A stretch of DNA of 64,000 bases from an uncultured Crocinitomix sp. (GCA_905478225.1 CAJQHR010000037.1:94275-158274), one strand, 5' to 3'. Numbered from the stretch's first letter, positions 35,599 through 44,374 are shown. Made by a program: numbers and translations. The notes: generated by a model not told the origin, from the sequence alone.

Positions 35599-35628
35599 GC
35601 AATGCGCTGCCCTGAGCATTCGTCGAAG
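35599..35628 (+). repeat. REP-like interspersed repeat, copy 1
   Basis: The block GCAATGCGCTGCCCTGAGCA followed by TTCGTCGAAG lies 20 bp after a stop codon. A second copy with one base changed occurs at 41687-41716. The core CCTGAGC-N-TTGTCGAAGG is a pattern I associate with dispersed repeats in many bacterial genomes. Confidence 0.7.
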
Positions 35629-35773
35629 AGTACAAATACGTTCAATGTTTTCTATCTATCATTACTTAAAAGATCAAACTCCTAACTCTGCAGTGTGAAG
35701 AGGACGTCAGTTCGAGTGATTTGAGCTGATTAAGTGAAGCGGAAATCAACTCAAATTGTATCGAGAACAAGGA

Positions 35774-36007
35774 CTAAGAAACTGACTCAATATAAAGCGC
35801 TTCTACCTTATTTCTAGCCCATGGTGTACGGCGCAAAAACTTCAAGCTGGAGCGAACACTCGGATTACTATTAAAACAATTGATTTTTATTCGATAACCC
35901 AATTCCGACCAACCGTACTCTTCTACCAAATGGTTCAACATATGCTCAAGTTTTACCCCGTGTAATTTGTTATTCGTTTGGTCTCCCGGATGATTTTTTT
36001 TTTCCAT
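35774..36007 (-). CDS. VF530 (DUF2132) family protein
   Basis: The 77-residue protein matches the VF530 family throughout: LHGVKLEHMLNHLVEEYGWSELG (residues 15-37), then CFNSNPSVRSSLKFLRRTPWARNKVEALY to the end. Members are small DNA-binding-like proteins of unknown role. It has no partner genes. The family identity is strong from the paired W-A-R-x-K-V-E and S-V-x-S-S-L motifs. Confidence 0.9.
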   Translation of the reverse strand: MEKKNHPGDQTNNKLHGVKLEHMLNHLVEEYGWSELGYRIKINCFNSNPSVRSSLKFLRRTPWARNKVEALYIESVS

Positions 36008-36510
36008 TATCGAAATTTAGTTCAACAAAGTTATAAAAATTTACTAGCTCAAACCCTTACAAATCCTACGAACTAAAAATTAATTTAAAAGATTGTTTGG
36101 AGATTTATTTTATTCTACCGCCGCCTTTACGGCGTCGATTACAATTCTTGTAACAGTGATTGATTTGCAAAGAAGAGGGTAGAGATAGGCTCGTTGATCT
36201 TCTGGCAACCCTCACTCCGAAAGGATGTTTAAAGGTGTCAATTTCTGTTTCGAGTAGATAATCCGCCGAAGAAATATAAATAATTACGGAAAATGACACG
36301 ATCAAAAAGAAGCGTTCACAGCGGTAAATTTGTTTTACAATCGATTCAAGGTTTATTTGATTTTAATCATCTGTTTAGGGTTATCAAGCAATAAAAATAG
36401 CCTCAATTTTTTCAAATGCCTTGGGAATTGCGGGAGGTTTGGAAAAGGGTAAGGCATTTGAAAATGCCTAAGATGTATGGGGGGATATAGATCAAGCCCT
36501 AAGAAAGCGA
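36008..36510. other. Intergenic region, 503 bp, with a 14-bp inverted repeat
   Basis: No gene is credible here. A 66-codon minus-strand frame (36105-36305) has basic-rich, low-complexity composition and no homology. The main structure is the inverted repeat at 36409-36464, listed separately. Confidence 0.5.
36409..36464. repeat. 14-bp perfect inverted repeat with 28-bp loop
   Basis: TTTTCAAATGCCTT (36409-36422) is matched exactly by AAGGCATTTGAAAA (36451-36464). The loop is purine-rich and contains GGGAGG. No T-run follows on either strand, so it is not a standard terminator. It lies 46 bp beyond the end of the beta-barrel-like gene. Confidence 0.85.
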
Positions 36511-37014
36511 CTAAAAGCGATAGCTGATTTTGAAGTTACCGTAAATGCTGAAGACCGCTTTTGGAAACGTACTAGCATGTTCTGCTGTGACCTTGCCGTT
36601 TGGAGAATAATTGGTTTGATAGGAAGGGCCAACATCTAATCCAAATGCCATTCGATTTCGGGTGAAATAAGTCAACCCTATAGGAAGATAAGTGATGTTC
36701 CTTTCTCCACCAGAAAGCCGCGAATTAAATGTTGTTTTCACGCCAATATAGGGAACGAAACCTCCCAAGTAAATGGGTTTAAACATGTAAATTGTAGCGC
36801 CAGCTCCAACACCTAAAATTCCAAATCCAACTTCAAGACTTAGGCGTTGACGAATCAATCGTTCATACGAAAATCCGACATAGGTCCCTGTTCCCAGAGC
36901 GTTAATTGAAATGCTATTATACCTTGGGGTGAATGTTACGCACGGCGGTTTTTCAGCGAGTGAAATGTTGCTCGAAAGCGTTATTAAAAGTACGGTGCAG
37001 ATAAACTTTTTCAT
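36511..37014 (-). CDS. Outer-membrane beta-barrel-like protein
   Basis: The 167-residue product has a signal peptide (cleavage near Leu-Ala-Glu) and alternating amphipathic strands with Gly/Tyr turns, ending in the C-terminal aromatic ISYRF that fits outer-membrane insertion. The strand pattern is similar to small eight-strand OMPs (PorT/OmpX-like). The exact role is unknown. It is a single gene. Confidence 0.65.
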   Translation of the reverse strand: MKKFICTVLLITLSSNISLAEKPPCVTFTPRYNSISINALGTGTYVGFSYERLIRQRLSLEVGFGILGVGAGATIYMFKPIYLGGFVPYIGVKTTFNSRLSGGERNITYLPIGLTYFTRNRMAFGLDVGPSYQTNYSPNGKVTAEHASTFPKAVFSIYGNFKISYRF

Positions 37015-37112
37015 GATGTTCTAAACGAAGTTACGCATTAATTACGGATGGTGAAATGTTTTGTTTGGCTGTCAGTGATACTATTGACATACAATCGAAA
37101 TGAGGTATATCG

Positions 37113-37373
37113 TTAATCGATTCCAAGGTCATTTATAAACGAGGCGGTTCGGGTAATTTCGCTTTTTTTAATTCCAAATGAGTCGTGAATGATAGTTATT
37201 ACTCGAATATCACATGTTTTTCTAGAAATCGAATTGTCAGATTTTTGCACAACCTTCCACACCAAATCTAATAAATCTCCAACCGTTACAATTTTACTTG
37301 CGTCTCGATCGTCAATTTCAATTTCAAATTTGGTTTCAACATCATGAACGAGTGTGACTGCATCTAATCCCAT
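37113..37373 (-). CDS. Half-ACP-like protein without the phosphopantetheine serine
   Basis: The 86-residue product starts MGLDAVTLVHDVETKFEIEI, which is the segment that normally follows the Asp-Ser-Leu motif in acyl carrier proteins, then continues with DDRDASKIVTVGDLLDLV as in helix III. The attachment Ser is replaced by Ala (MGLDA). The C-terminal third (VITIIHDSFGIKKSEI, FINDLGID) looks like the N-terminal part of an ACP. The order is therefore reversed, as in a permuted or tail-plus-head ACP. It cannot carry a prosthetic group at the usual place. The role is unknown. Confidence 0.65.
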   Translation of the reverse strand: MGLDAVTLVHDVETKFEIEIDDRDASKIVTVGDLLDLVWKVVQKSDNSISRKTCDIRVITIIHDSFGIKKSEITRTASFINDLGID

Positions 37374-37448
37374 TTTATCAAATTATGATTTCTTATGACC
37401 GAATATAGTGGATTTATTTTTAACTTACGAATCGTAAAATTAAATCAC

Positions 37449-37901
37449 ATGAGATATATATTTTCCCTTCTATTACTTTCAGTTTTTCTATTGTCTTGCG
37501 CAAAGAAAAAAGCCGAGAAACAAGCTGCCGAGGATGCGACTATTATACAGAATTACATTGCTGATAACAGTTTGCTTGCGAATTCGACAAGTTCAGGATT
37601 ATATTATGTGCGCAATGTAGTTGGAGCAGGGGAAAGTTGCAATGCTTTTTCTACCGTTACAGTGGCCTATAAAGGTTATTTCACAGATGGAACCGTTTTT
37701 GACGAAAGCCCGGCTGAAGGAATAACTTTTGGTTTGCAAAATGTGATTAAGGGCTGGACAGAAGGTATTCCTTATTTTAAAACAGGCGGAAATGGCATTT
37801 TGTTAATTCCATCTGCCCTAGGTTATGGTAGAAGTGGTCGTGGTTCAATTCCAGGTAATTCAGTATTGATTTTCGATATCGAACTGATAGAAGTACTCTA
37901 G
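37449..37901 (+). CDS. FKBP-type peptidyl-prolyl isomerase lipoprotein
   Basis: The 150-residue protein (ATG 37449) has a lipobox (LLSC) and a C-terminal FKBP domain at about residues 60-150. Typical strands are VTVAYKGYFTDGTVFDES, then VIKGWTEGIPYFKTGGNG and LLIPSALGYG. It should isomerise prolyl bonds in exported proteins. The upstream frame extension to 37395 is not homologous. Its stop overlaps the convergent gene by 4 bp. Confidence 0.9.
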   Translation: MRYIFSLLLLSVFLLSCAKKKAEKQAAEDATIIQNYIADNSLLANSTSSGLYYVRNVVGAGESCNAFSTVTVAYKGYFTDGTVFDESPAEGITFGLQNVIKGWTEGIPYFKTGGNGILLIPSALGYGRSGRGSIPGNSVLIFDIELIEVL

Positions 37902-38473
37902 GATTTACTTGTCACTTTTTTCAAGCGCTTGCTTGCCAATGTGCGAATTCTTTTGCCACATCCATTTGTTTCAAAATCGTTAAGGATTTTTTCATCTTCT
38001 GTTTGCGCAATAATGGTAACTAATAAACGACTATCGTCAAATTTATTCTTGTAAGTCAAACATTCTTGATAGAATTCAAAGGTTAATTCGTCTTTTGTTA
38101 AACGTCTATTCAAGTCTTCACGAACGATTAATTTCTTCGTCCAATCTCCAAACTCAGCCAATTTTTCTTTTAATCCTTCAAATTGTTCATCCGTTAAAAT
38201 TGGTGACAAATAAAGGCTACGAACAGCCGATCCTGCCATTAATTGATGCTCATCTTCATGGGCCAAAAGCAAGTAATTTTCGATTTCCTTATCTGAAATT
38301 GATTTTTTAGATTCCAACCAATTAATGAATGTATAATAGCGAAAGTGTTCGATATTTTCTTCTTCATCTTTTCCCGATTTTTCCAATTCTTCCAATTGTT
38401 CATTGAAGATTGTTTCATTCAAAAAATTGAATTTAATCCATTTGAGGGTATATCCGAGTTTTGCTAATTTCAT
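37898..38473 (-). CDS. Hypothetical cytosolic protein, acidic-helical
   Basis: The 191-residue protein is predicted mostly helical, with many Glu/Lys pairs and no signal peptide. I recognise no family. Near its C-terminus it has a basic segment (CGKRIRTLASKRLKKV). Just upstream a promoter-like pair is present (TAGCTTTG with TTG 23 bp before). It overlaps the FKBP gene end by 4 bp. Confidence 0.6.
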   Translation of the reverse strand: MKLAKLGYTLKWIKFNFLNETIFNEQLEELEKSGKDEEENIEHFRYYTFINWLESKKSISDKEIENYLLLAHEDEHQLMAGSAVRSLYLSPILTDEQFEGLKEKLAEFGDWTKKLIVREDLNRRLTKDELTFEFYQECLTYKNKFDDSRLLVTIIAQTEDEKILNDFETNGCGKRIRTLASKRLKKVTSKS

Positions 38474-38494
38474 TCTTTGTGCTTATTTCAGATG

Positions 38495-38528
38495 CAAAGC
38501 TAGCCATTTTTTAGGATCAGACAGCCAA
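38495..38528 (-). promoter_or_regulatory. Candidate promoter of the 38473 gene
   Basis: On the minus strand TTG (38528-38526) is followed after 23 bp by TAGCTTTG (38502-38495), matching TTG-N(17-23)-TAnnTTTG. The -33 part overlaps the 3' end of the radical SAM gene. The leader would be about 15 nt. Confidence 0.45.
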
Positions 38529-40706
38529 AAGTCCATTCTCACGCAAAATGTTCATGGATTTAGAATACCAAAAAAGTTCAAAGTCGGGCTGCTCTTTTTC
38601 ATAATCCATTTTCAATTCGGAAAATGAAAGTAAATTCTTATTCGTAACAGAAAGACTTGGCAAGGTTTTCAGCAACCAATCGCCGTTTGTTTTATCTAAT
38701 TGAATCGTGACTGAATCGGCGGTTAATTGAAATTCTAAGCGTTGCATCTGCCAAGAGTCTCCTCTTTTAGATTTTGTATAGGTTTCTGCGAATGGTTGAG
38801 TTCCTAACCACAGAATTTTATGTGAGGGTTTTGTATTAAAAGGGGATGTTTCAGCTAAACATGCTTCGATATAATTCGGTTTTACTTTTGTTCGAGGAAT
38901 ATTAAAATCAAACCACTCTTGTAGAGGCAATTCAAAGCCAATATCGTGCATATAGTTATAGAGTGATTTTTTTAAGCCAAAGCTAAAAGCACCGTGATCA
39001 ATTCCTGTTTTATCCTCAAAATCAATGTCGTTATTTGCAAAAGTAATCGACTGATAATTTGGGGTAACGCCATATTCACTCGGATTAATACCAATTGGAC
39101 TATGTGCGGTTAATGCAAATTGATGCCAAAATCCAGATTGCAAAATTCCAATTTCAAACAGTTGACGCACCATTTCCAAACTGTCCACTGTTTCTTGAAT
39201 GGTTTGAGTGGGGTAACCGTACATTAAATAAGAATGCACCATGATATTTGCCTCGGTAAAATTACGGGTCACCTGTGCTACTTGCGATACACTTACACCT
39301 TTGTCAATTAGTTCTAATAATCGATCTGAGGCGACTTCTAATCCACCCGAAACTGCAATGCAACCTGATGCTTTGAGTAAGTAACAAAGATCTTGCGTAA
39401 AGTTTTTTTCAAATCGAATATTCGTCCACCAAGTCACGGTAATTTTTCGCCGAATAATTTCTAAGGCCAAGGCTTTCATTAAGGCGGGTGGTGCTGCCTC
39501 ATCTACAAAATGAAAACCCGTTTCACCCGTTTGGGAAATCAGCTCTTCCATGCGGTCGACCAATAAATTGGCGGCAATGGGTTCGTATATTTTTATATAA
39601 TCCAACGAAATATCACAGAAGGTACACTTGCCCCAATAACAGCCATGAGCCATGGTTAACTTATTCCATCTGCCGTCACTCCATAAGCTGTGCATGGGGT
39701 TGGCAATTTCAATTACTGAAATGTATTGGTTGAGTAGTAAGTCGGAATAATCAGGTGTGCCCAATTCGTTTTGTTTATAGTCCTGTTGGGTGGTATTGTT
39801 TTTATAAACGAGCTCTTCGTTTTCCAATAAAAAGGTGCGTTTAAAATTATCTTCATCTCCATTTATAACATGGTTTGTCAATAATTCAATCGGCAATTCA
39901 CCGTCATCCAATGTAATGAAATCGAAAAATTCAAAAACGCGAATATCAGATACAGAGCGCAATTCAGTATTGGGAAATCCGCCACCCATTGCAATTTTGA
40001 TAGTTGGGTGCTTTGCTTTTATAAATTGCGCACATCTAAATGCGCTATATAAATTCCCTGGAAATGGAACTGAAAAACAAATGAGTTTTGGTTGATTGGT
40101 TTGAATCCGTTCTTCTAAAATTGAAAGTGTAATTTCATCAATTAGGGTTGGCGAATCATTCAGTGCTTCATACAATTCGTCAAAGGAATTAGCACTTTGC
40201 CCTAATCTTTCTGCATAACGACTAAATCCAAAATTTTCATCAATGCATTCAATAATAAAATCGGATAAATCTTCCAAATAAAGTGTCGTAATATGTTTTG
40301 CTTTATCATGATTCCCCATTGAACCAAATGCCCAATCTAAATCATCTAATTGTTCAAACCGCGAAGCCTGAGGCAAAAATTTTCCTTGACATATTTGACG
40401 CGCCAAGGTTTCATTATTCCCTTGCAAAAACTGAACAACAGCATCCAGGGGCTGCAAGTAGTCATTCCGCAAGGCGTATATGCGTTTGCAATTTTCTGTA
40501 ATTATCAAGTCTTGTTCATTCGCCGTTTCAAACAGGGTGGTAAATGTTGCTTTAGAGAATAGGTTTAAAATTACTTCAATACCTAAGTCCATTTGAAAAG
40601 CGGAAATTCCTTTCGTATTTAAAAAGCCTTTGAGATACGCCGTAGCGGGGTAGGGCGTATTCAATTGTGTAAAGGGCGGCGTTATTAATAAAAGGTCTTT
40701 CGACAT
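38517..40706 (-). CDS. B12-binding radical SAM protein
   Basis: The 729-residue protein has an N-terminal cobalamin-binding-like domain (LLLITPPFTQLNTPYPATAYLKG; GGGFPNTELRSV near residue 250) and a radical SAM core. The cluster motif is HGCYWGKCTFCDISLDY, with cysteines in CX4CX2C spacing, a variant seen in this subgroup instead of the usual CX3CX2C. Later TIM-barrel strands follow (VHSYLMYGYPTQT). The reaction is unknown; it may act on a lipid, methylate or rearrange a substrate. Its C-terminal tail is about 150 residues longer than the core needs. Confidence 0.85.
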   Translation of the reverse strand: MSKDLLLITPPFTQLNTPYPATAYLKGFLNTKGISAFQMDLGIEVILNLFSKATFTTLFETANEQDLIITENCKRIYALRNDYLQPLDAVVQFLQGNNETLARQICQGKFLPQASRFEQLDDLDWAFGSMGNHDKAKHITTLYLEDLSDFIIECIDENFGFSRYAERLGQSANSFDELYEALNDSPTLIDEITLSILEERIQTNQPKLICFSVPFPGNLYSAFRCAQFIKAKHPTIKIAMGGGFPNTELRSVSDIRVFEFFDFITLDDGELPIELLTNHVINGDEDNFKRTFLLENEELVYKNNTTQQDYKQNELGTPDYSDLLLNQYISVIEIANPMHSLWSDGRWNKLTMAHGCYWGKCTFCDISLDYIKIYEPIAANLLVDRMEELISQTGETGFHFVDEAAPPALMKALALEIIRRKITVTWWTNIRFEKNFTQDLCYLLKASGCIAVSGGLEVASDRLLELIDKGVSVSQVAQVTRNFTEANIMVHSYLMYGYPTQTIQETVDSLEMVRQLFEIGILQSGFWHQFALTAHSPIGINPSEYGVTPNYQSITFANNDIDFEDKTGIDHGAFSFGLKKSLYNYMHDIGFELPLQEWFDFNIPRTKVKPNYIEACLAETSPFNTKPSHKILWLGTQPFAETYTKSKRGDSWQMQRLEFQLTADSVTIQLDKTNGDWLLKTLPSLSVTNKNLLSFSELKMDYEKEQPDFELFWYSKSMNILRENGLLAV

Positions 40707-40776
40707 TGGTTGAATTACAATAGTGATTTACAGGGTTAAAGATAATTGAAAAACTGGGATGGGAATATCCGTGAAT

Positions 40777-40878
40777 TTAAGGGTTAAACTGCTGATAAAC
40801 TTGCTCATTAAATTTGTTCACCCATAGTTTATATTGTTTGGCAGAAGGATGCAGACCGTCTGAAGCCACCAAATTAGG
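40777..40878 (-). pseudogene. 3' remnant of a GDSL/SGNH hydrolase
   Basis: A 33-codon minus-strand frame reads ASDGLHPSAKQYKLWVN and ends at TAA (40777). The SDGLHPSAKQYKLW segment is the block V of SGNH/GDSL hydrolases, with the Asp-x-x-His catalytic pair. The frame is closed upstream by TAG at 40879-40881. Nothing else of the enzyme is present, so a deletion or rearrangement has removed its 5' part. Confidence 0.7.
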
Positions 40879-40883
40879 CTAGT

Positions 40884-41246
40884 ATGCTATTCGGTCAAAC
40901 AGCGAATCCTAATCCATTAAATGACTCAACAGTAACTGTTGCGGATAAAATTATTATAACAGGAACCGTTACGAATGAAAATGGTGTTGGAATCAGCGCA
41001 GCCGTAAAGTATTTTTTTAATGAAGAGTATATCATCATTAAAACGGGTGATCAGGGTCAATTTGAATTTAAAATGCCAAGTGAACTAGTAGGGCAAAATA
41101 TTACCCTTCAATTCTATGCGATGGGTTATAAACCTGAATATGTCGCAACAATGGATCTTAAAGCAAAGTGTTATAGACACCTCATTCATTTAGGCGAAAT
41201 TCCTGCGAGAAATTCGAAAACTTTACCTTTATTGGGATTCTTCTAA
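40884..41246 (+). CDS. Regulatory-like domain protein, N-terminus lost
   Basis: The 120-residue product begins MLFGQ, which looks like the end of a signal peptide (the usual cleavage would follow Gln). The rest is a carboxypeptidase regulatory-like domain (VTNENGVGISAAVKYFF; GDQGQFEFKMPSELVGQN). The in-frame sequence upstream has a TAG at 40875-40877. The gene has therefore probably lost its export signal at the same point where the GDSL remnant ends. If the product is made it may stay in the cytosol. Confidence 0.55.
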   Translation: MLFGQTANPNPLNDSTVTVADKIIITGTVTNENGVGISAAVKYFFNEEYIIIKTGDQGQFEFKMPSELVGQNITLQFYAMGYKPEYVATMDLKAKCYRHLIHLGEIPARNSKTLPLLGFF

Positions 41247-41292
41247 TTATATTTGATTGCAGCAAACAAAAAGCGATTACAATATAAGTAAA

Positions 41293-41676
41293 ATGGCAAA
41301 AGTACAATTTAGAACAGATGACCCTAAGTTAGGATTGACCCAAGCAATTGGATTTATTTGGGAAGATCGTGATGGAATTCATATTGAATATCAAGTCTCT
41401 GACATTATTTTGAATGTTATCAAGTCAGCTTTAAAAGATGTATTTATTCCTTATTCACAAATTGCGAGTATTGTCTACAAAAAATCCTGGCTAGGTAAGG
41501 GGAAAATAATTATCTCACTTTCAAGTTTGAAAGGACTAGATAAAATTATGTTTTTAGAAACCACGACACTAAAAATTTCAGTTAAGAAAGATCAAAAGTC
41601 GAATTGTTTGGAGTTTGAAGCAAACGCGAACTTGTCTTTATCTACAGATCGAGTGGCTCAGTTGGATGAAATGTGA
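41293..41676 (+). CDS. Hypothetical protein, PH-like fold possible
   Basis: The 127-residue product (ATG 41293) has no signal peptide and contains beta-rich segments (QAIGFIWEDRDGIHIEYQV; SQIASIVYKKSWLGKGKIIISLSS) resembling bacterial PH-like domains. I cannot assign a family with certainty. It follows the truncated regulatory-domain gene by 46 bp. A REP-like repeat follows the stop. Confidence 0.5.
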   Translation: MAKVQFRTDDPKLGLTQAIGFIWEDRDGIHIEYQVSDIILNVIKSALKDVFIPYSQIASIVYKKSWLGKGKIIISLSSLKGLDKIMFLETTTLKISVKKDQKSNCLEFEANANLSLSTDRVAQLDEM

Positions 41677-41686
41677 TTTGCAAGGA

Positions 41687-41716
41687 GCAATGCGCTGCCC
41701 TGAGCATTTGTCGAAG
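41687..41716 (+). repeat. REP-like interspersed repeat, copy 2
   Basis: The block GCAATGCGCTGCCCTGAGCA followed by TTTGTCGAAG lies 10 bp past a stop codon. It differs by one base from the copy at 35599-35628. Both copies are in the same orientation and directly downstream of genes. Confidence 0.7.
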
Positions 41717-41745
41717 GATGTAATGATCAATTAAATTATTTTTGA

Positions 41746-43932
41746 CTAATTCGCCATTTCACTCATAAACTTGATGCGCATTAAGCGAAGTTGTTCTTCC
41801 TCATAATCGCCTTCAAACTCTTCAAATGCAGTGTCTAATTGGTCTGATTCAGCTTCTAGAAAATAATCGTAAATATCTTCTTGATCGTCTTCGTCCAACT
41901 GGTCGTTGATATAATAGTCGATATTCATTTTGGTGCCAGAACTCACGATACCTTCAATTTCAGTAATGATTTCATCTACCGTTTTACCTTTTGATGAAGC
42001 AATATCTTCTAAAGGCATTTTGCGGTCCACATTTTGAATGATATGAACTTTTAAAACAGACTTATTCACAACAGACTTTACAACGAAGTCTTGTGCGCGT
42101 TCGATATCATTTTCTTCAACATATTTGGCAATCATTTCAATAAATGGTTTGCCATAACGCGAAGCTTTACCAACACCCACACCAACAATATTTGCCAACT
42201 CTTCCAAATTAATTGGATACTGAATCGTCATGTCGATTAAAGAAGGTTCCTGGAATATGACAAACGGAGGTACACTTTTCTCTTTTGAAATACGCCTCCT
42301 TAAGTCTGTCAGCATTTTAAACAATTCTTCGTCCGCTGTGCTTGCCCCTTTTTGCACAATTGTATTGGCTTCTTCTGCCGAGTAATCATGTTCTTTTAGT
42401 AGTTTGAATGAATAGGGTTTTTCAATGAATTTACGCCCATCTTCAGTCAACTTTAGCGTTCCGTATGATTCTACTTCTTTAAATAAAAAGTCATGAACTA
42501 AACATTGTCTAGACACGGCATTCCAGAACAAGAAGTCATGTTCTTTTCCTGCGCCAAACGTATCTAATTTATCATGTTTATAAGAGCGTGTTTCTTGCGT
42601 GTCGTTTCCAATAAGGAAATTACAAAGGTATTTTGCTTTTTGAGATTCTTTTAATTGTAACACGGCTTTAAGGAATAATTGAATTTCGTTCATTCCTTCA
42701 AACTTTTCACGTGGATTTTTACAGTTGTCGCACATTTCAGAACATCTTTCTTCTGCAAAGCGTTCACCAAAATAATGTAGAATATATTTTCGGCGGCAAA
42801 CAGAAGTCTCTGCATAGGAAACAATTTCATGTAATAATTGACGCCCAATTTCTTGTTCGGCGATCGGTTTACCATGCAAAAACTTTTCAAGTTTTTCAAT
42901 GTCTTTATAGCTATAGAAGGTCAAGCAATGTCCTTCTCCGCCATCTCTTCCCGCACGACCTGTTTCTTGATAATAGCTTTCTAAACTTTTCGGAATGTCA
43001 TGATGAATCACAAATCTAACGTCCGGTTTGTCAATTCCCATTCCAAATGCAATGGTTGCAACAATCACATCCGCCTCCTCCATCAAAAACATGTCTTGAT
43101 GTCGTGCACGAGCGCTCGACTCTAGTCCGGCATGATAAGGTAAGGCATTAATTCCGTTAATCTGAAGTATTTCGGCAATTTCTTCTACCTTTTTCCTGCT
43201 TAAACAATAAATGATACCCGACTTTACAGAACGTTCTTTGATGAAACGAATGATGTTTTTTTCCACATCCTTTTTCGGTCGAACTTCATAGTATAAATTA
43301 TCCCGATTGAATGACATTTTAAAAATGGTGGCATCCAACATTTGCAAGTTCTTTTGAATGTCGTGTTGCACCTTTGGTGTAGCAGTTGCGGTTAATGCAA
43401 TAATTGGTACATTACTAATGGCTTGAAAAATTTCTCTTAATCGGCGGTATTCAGGACGGAAATCATGTCCCCATTCTGAAATACAATGTGCTTCGTCAAT
43501 GGCGAAGAATGAGATTTCTACACCAGTTAAAAATTCAATATTTTCTTTTTTGGTGAGTGACTCTGGCGCTACGTAAAGCAATTTGGTTTTGCCATGCGTA
43601 ATGTCGTCCTTCACCTGCTTGATTTCTGTCTTGGTAAGTGATGAGTTTAAAAAATGCGCCACGGAATCCGAATCGCTAACATGCCTAATAGCATCAACCT
43701 GATTCTTCATTAATGCGATTAGTGGAGAAACAACAATAGCTGTTCCTGGAGAAATTAATGCCGGTAGCTGATAACAGAGTGATTTCCCACCTCCCGTTGG
43801 CATAATAACAAAGGTGTTTTTTCCGGCTAACACATTTGCAATAATGGGTTCTTGTTCTCCTTTAAATTCGTTAAAACCGAAATATTTCTTTAAAGAATCT
43901 TTTAATTGGACTGGATTTTTCGTGATCATCAA
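41746..43932 (-). CDS. recQ: ATP-dependent DNA helicase RecQ
   Basis: The 728-residue superfamily 2 helicase unwinds DNA 3' to 5' in recombination and repair. Motif I is TGGGKSLCYQLPAL near residue 46-59, motif II is DEAH at about 143-146, motif III TATATPKVQHD, and motif VI ETGRAGRDGG. A zinc-binding RQC region (CSEMCDNC) follows near residue 395-405, and an HRDC-like helical region with an acidic tail closes the protein. Length is typical for Bacteroidota RecQ with extra C-terminal helical domain. A second Met (43929) may be the start. Confidence 0.95.
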   Translation of the reverse strand: MMITKNPVQLKDSLKKYFGFNEFKGEQEPIIANVLAGKNTFVIMPTGGGKSLCYQLPALISPGTAIVVSPLIALMKNQVDAIRHVSDSDSVAHFLNSSLTKTEIKQVKDDITHGKTKLLYVAPESLTKKENIEFLTGVEISFFAIDEAHCISEWGHDFRPEYRRLREIFQAISNVPIIALTATATPKVQHDIQKNLQMLDATIFKMSFNRDNLYYEVRPKKDVEKNIIRFIKERSVKSGIIYCLSRKKVEEIAEILQINGINALPYHAGLESSARARHQDMFLMEEADVIVATIAFGMGIDKPDVRFVIHHDIPKSLESYYQETGRAGRDGGEGHCLTFYSYKDIEKLEKFLHGKPIAEQEIGRQLLHEIVSYAETSVCRRKYILHYFGERFAEERCSEMCDNCKNPREKFEGMNEIQLFLKAVLQLKESQKAKYLCNFLIGNDTQETRSYKHDKLDTFGAGKEHDFLFWNAVSRQCLVHDFLFKEVESYGTLKLTEDGRKFIEKPYSFKLLKEHDYSAEEANTIVQKGASTADEELFKMLTDLRRRISKEKSVPPFVIFQEPSLIDMTIQYPINLEELANIVGVGVGKASRYGKPFIEMIAKYVEENDIERAQDFVVKSVVNKSVLKVHIIQNVDRKMPLEDIASSKGKTVDEIITEIEGIVSSGTKMNIDYYINDQLDEDDQEDIYDYFLEAESDQLDTAFEEFEGDYEEEQLRLMRIKFMSEMAN

Positions 43933-44374
43933 AACTATTTTATCCCTATAATTTGTAGCGTAAGTTGGTAGGTTGGTAATCTGTAATTAATGGTAACCAT
44001 ATATTAAAGATAAAACAATTGCGGACTTATGAAATGTTTTTCAAAAAAAAAAACTGCTTTTTTTAACAAATTGAATCCATGCCCAATAAATGGATTTAAC
44101 CTATCGAAATCGATTGAGATGAGGAGAAATGAATCCGTATTCCCTACTCATTGGCAAATTGAAATCTCGGAAGATTTGAAATAAAAGGAGTAAAAATAAT
44201 TAAGAAGGATGTTTTACGACTTTGGCAAGACTTTTGCTTTTCTTTTGTAAAGCAACGTAGGTGTGAAAAATACGTTTTGTTAATGTTCTGTTAAACTTTG
44301 TTTTGTTTTAAAGAAGCTTTTCTATATTTGAAACCAATTAAACAACAGAAAGAAAACTTATTAAATAAATAAAT
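43933..44374. other. Intergenic region, 442 bp, upstream of the DUF1573 operon
   Basis: No gene is present. It separates recQ (minus) from the DUF1573 operon (plus). A TATCTTTA element on the minus strand lies at 44012-44005. A clear promoter for the plus strand is at 44302-44330. The remaining stretch is unremarkable. Confidence 0.5.
44302..44330 (+). promoter_or_regulatory. Promoter of the DUF1573 operon
   Basis: TTTG (44302-44305) is followed by TATATTTG (44323-44330) after 17 bp, matching TTTG-N(17-23)-TAnnTTTG. A second TTTG at 44297-44300 gives a 22-bp spacer, so both fit. The leader would be about 40 nt, A-rich, ending at the ATG at 44375. Confidence 0.65.

Noticed and set aside
36105..36305. 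66-codon minus-strand frame
   Set aside because: No homolog is recognised. The C-terminal half is basic and Arg/Lys/Gly-rich, the region has no operon context, and an inverted repeat lies nearby. It is more likely a chance frame.
38517..40706. CX4CX2C spacing in the radical SAM protein as a broken motif
   Set aside because: The GCYWGKCTFC form is seen in other B12-binding radical SAM proteins as I recall, and the rest of the core is intact.
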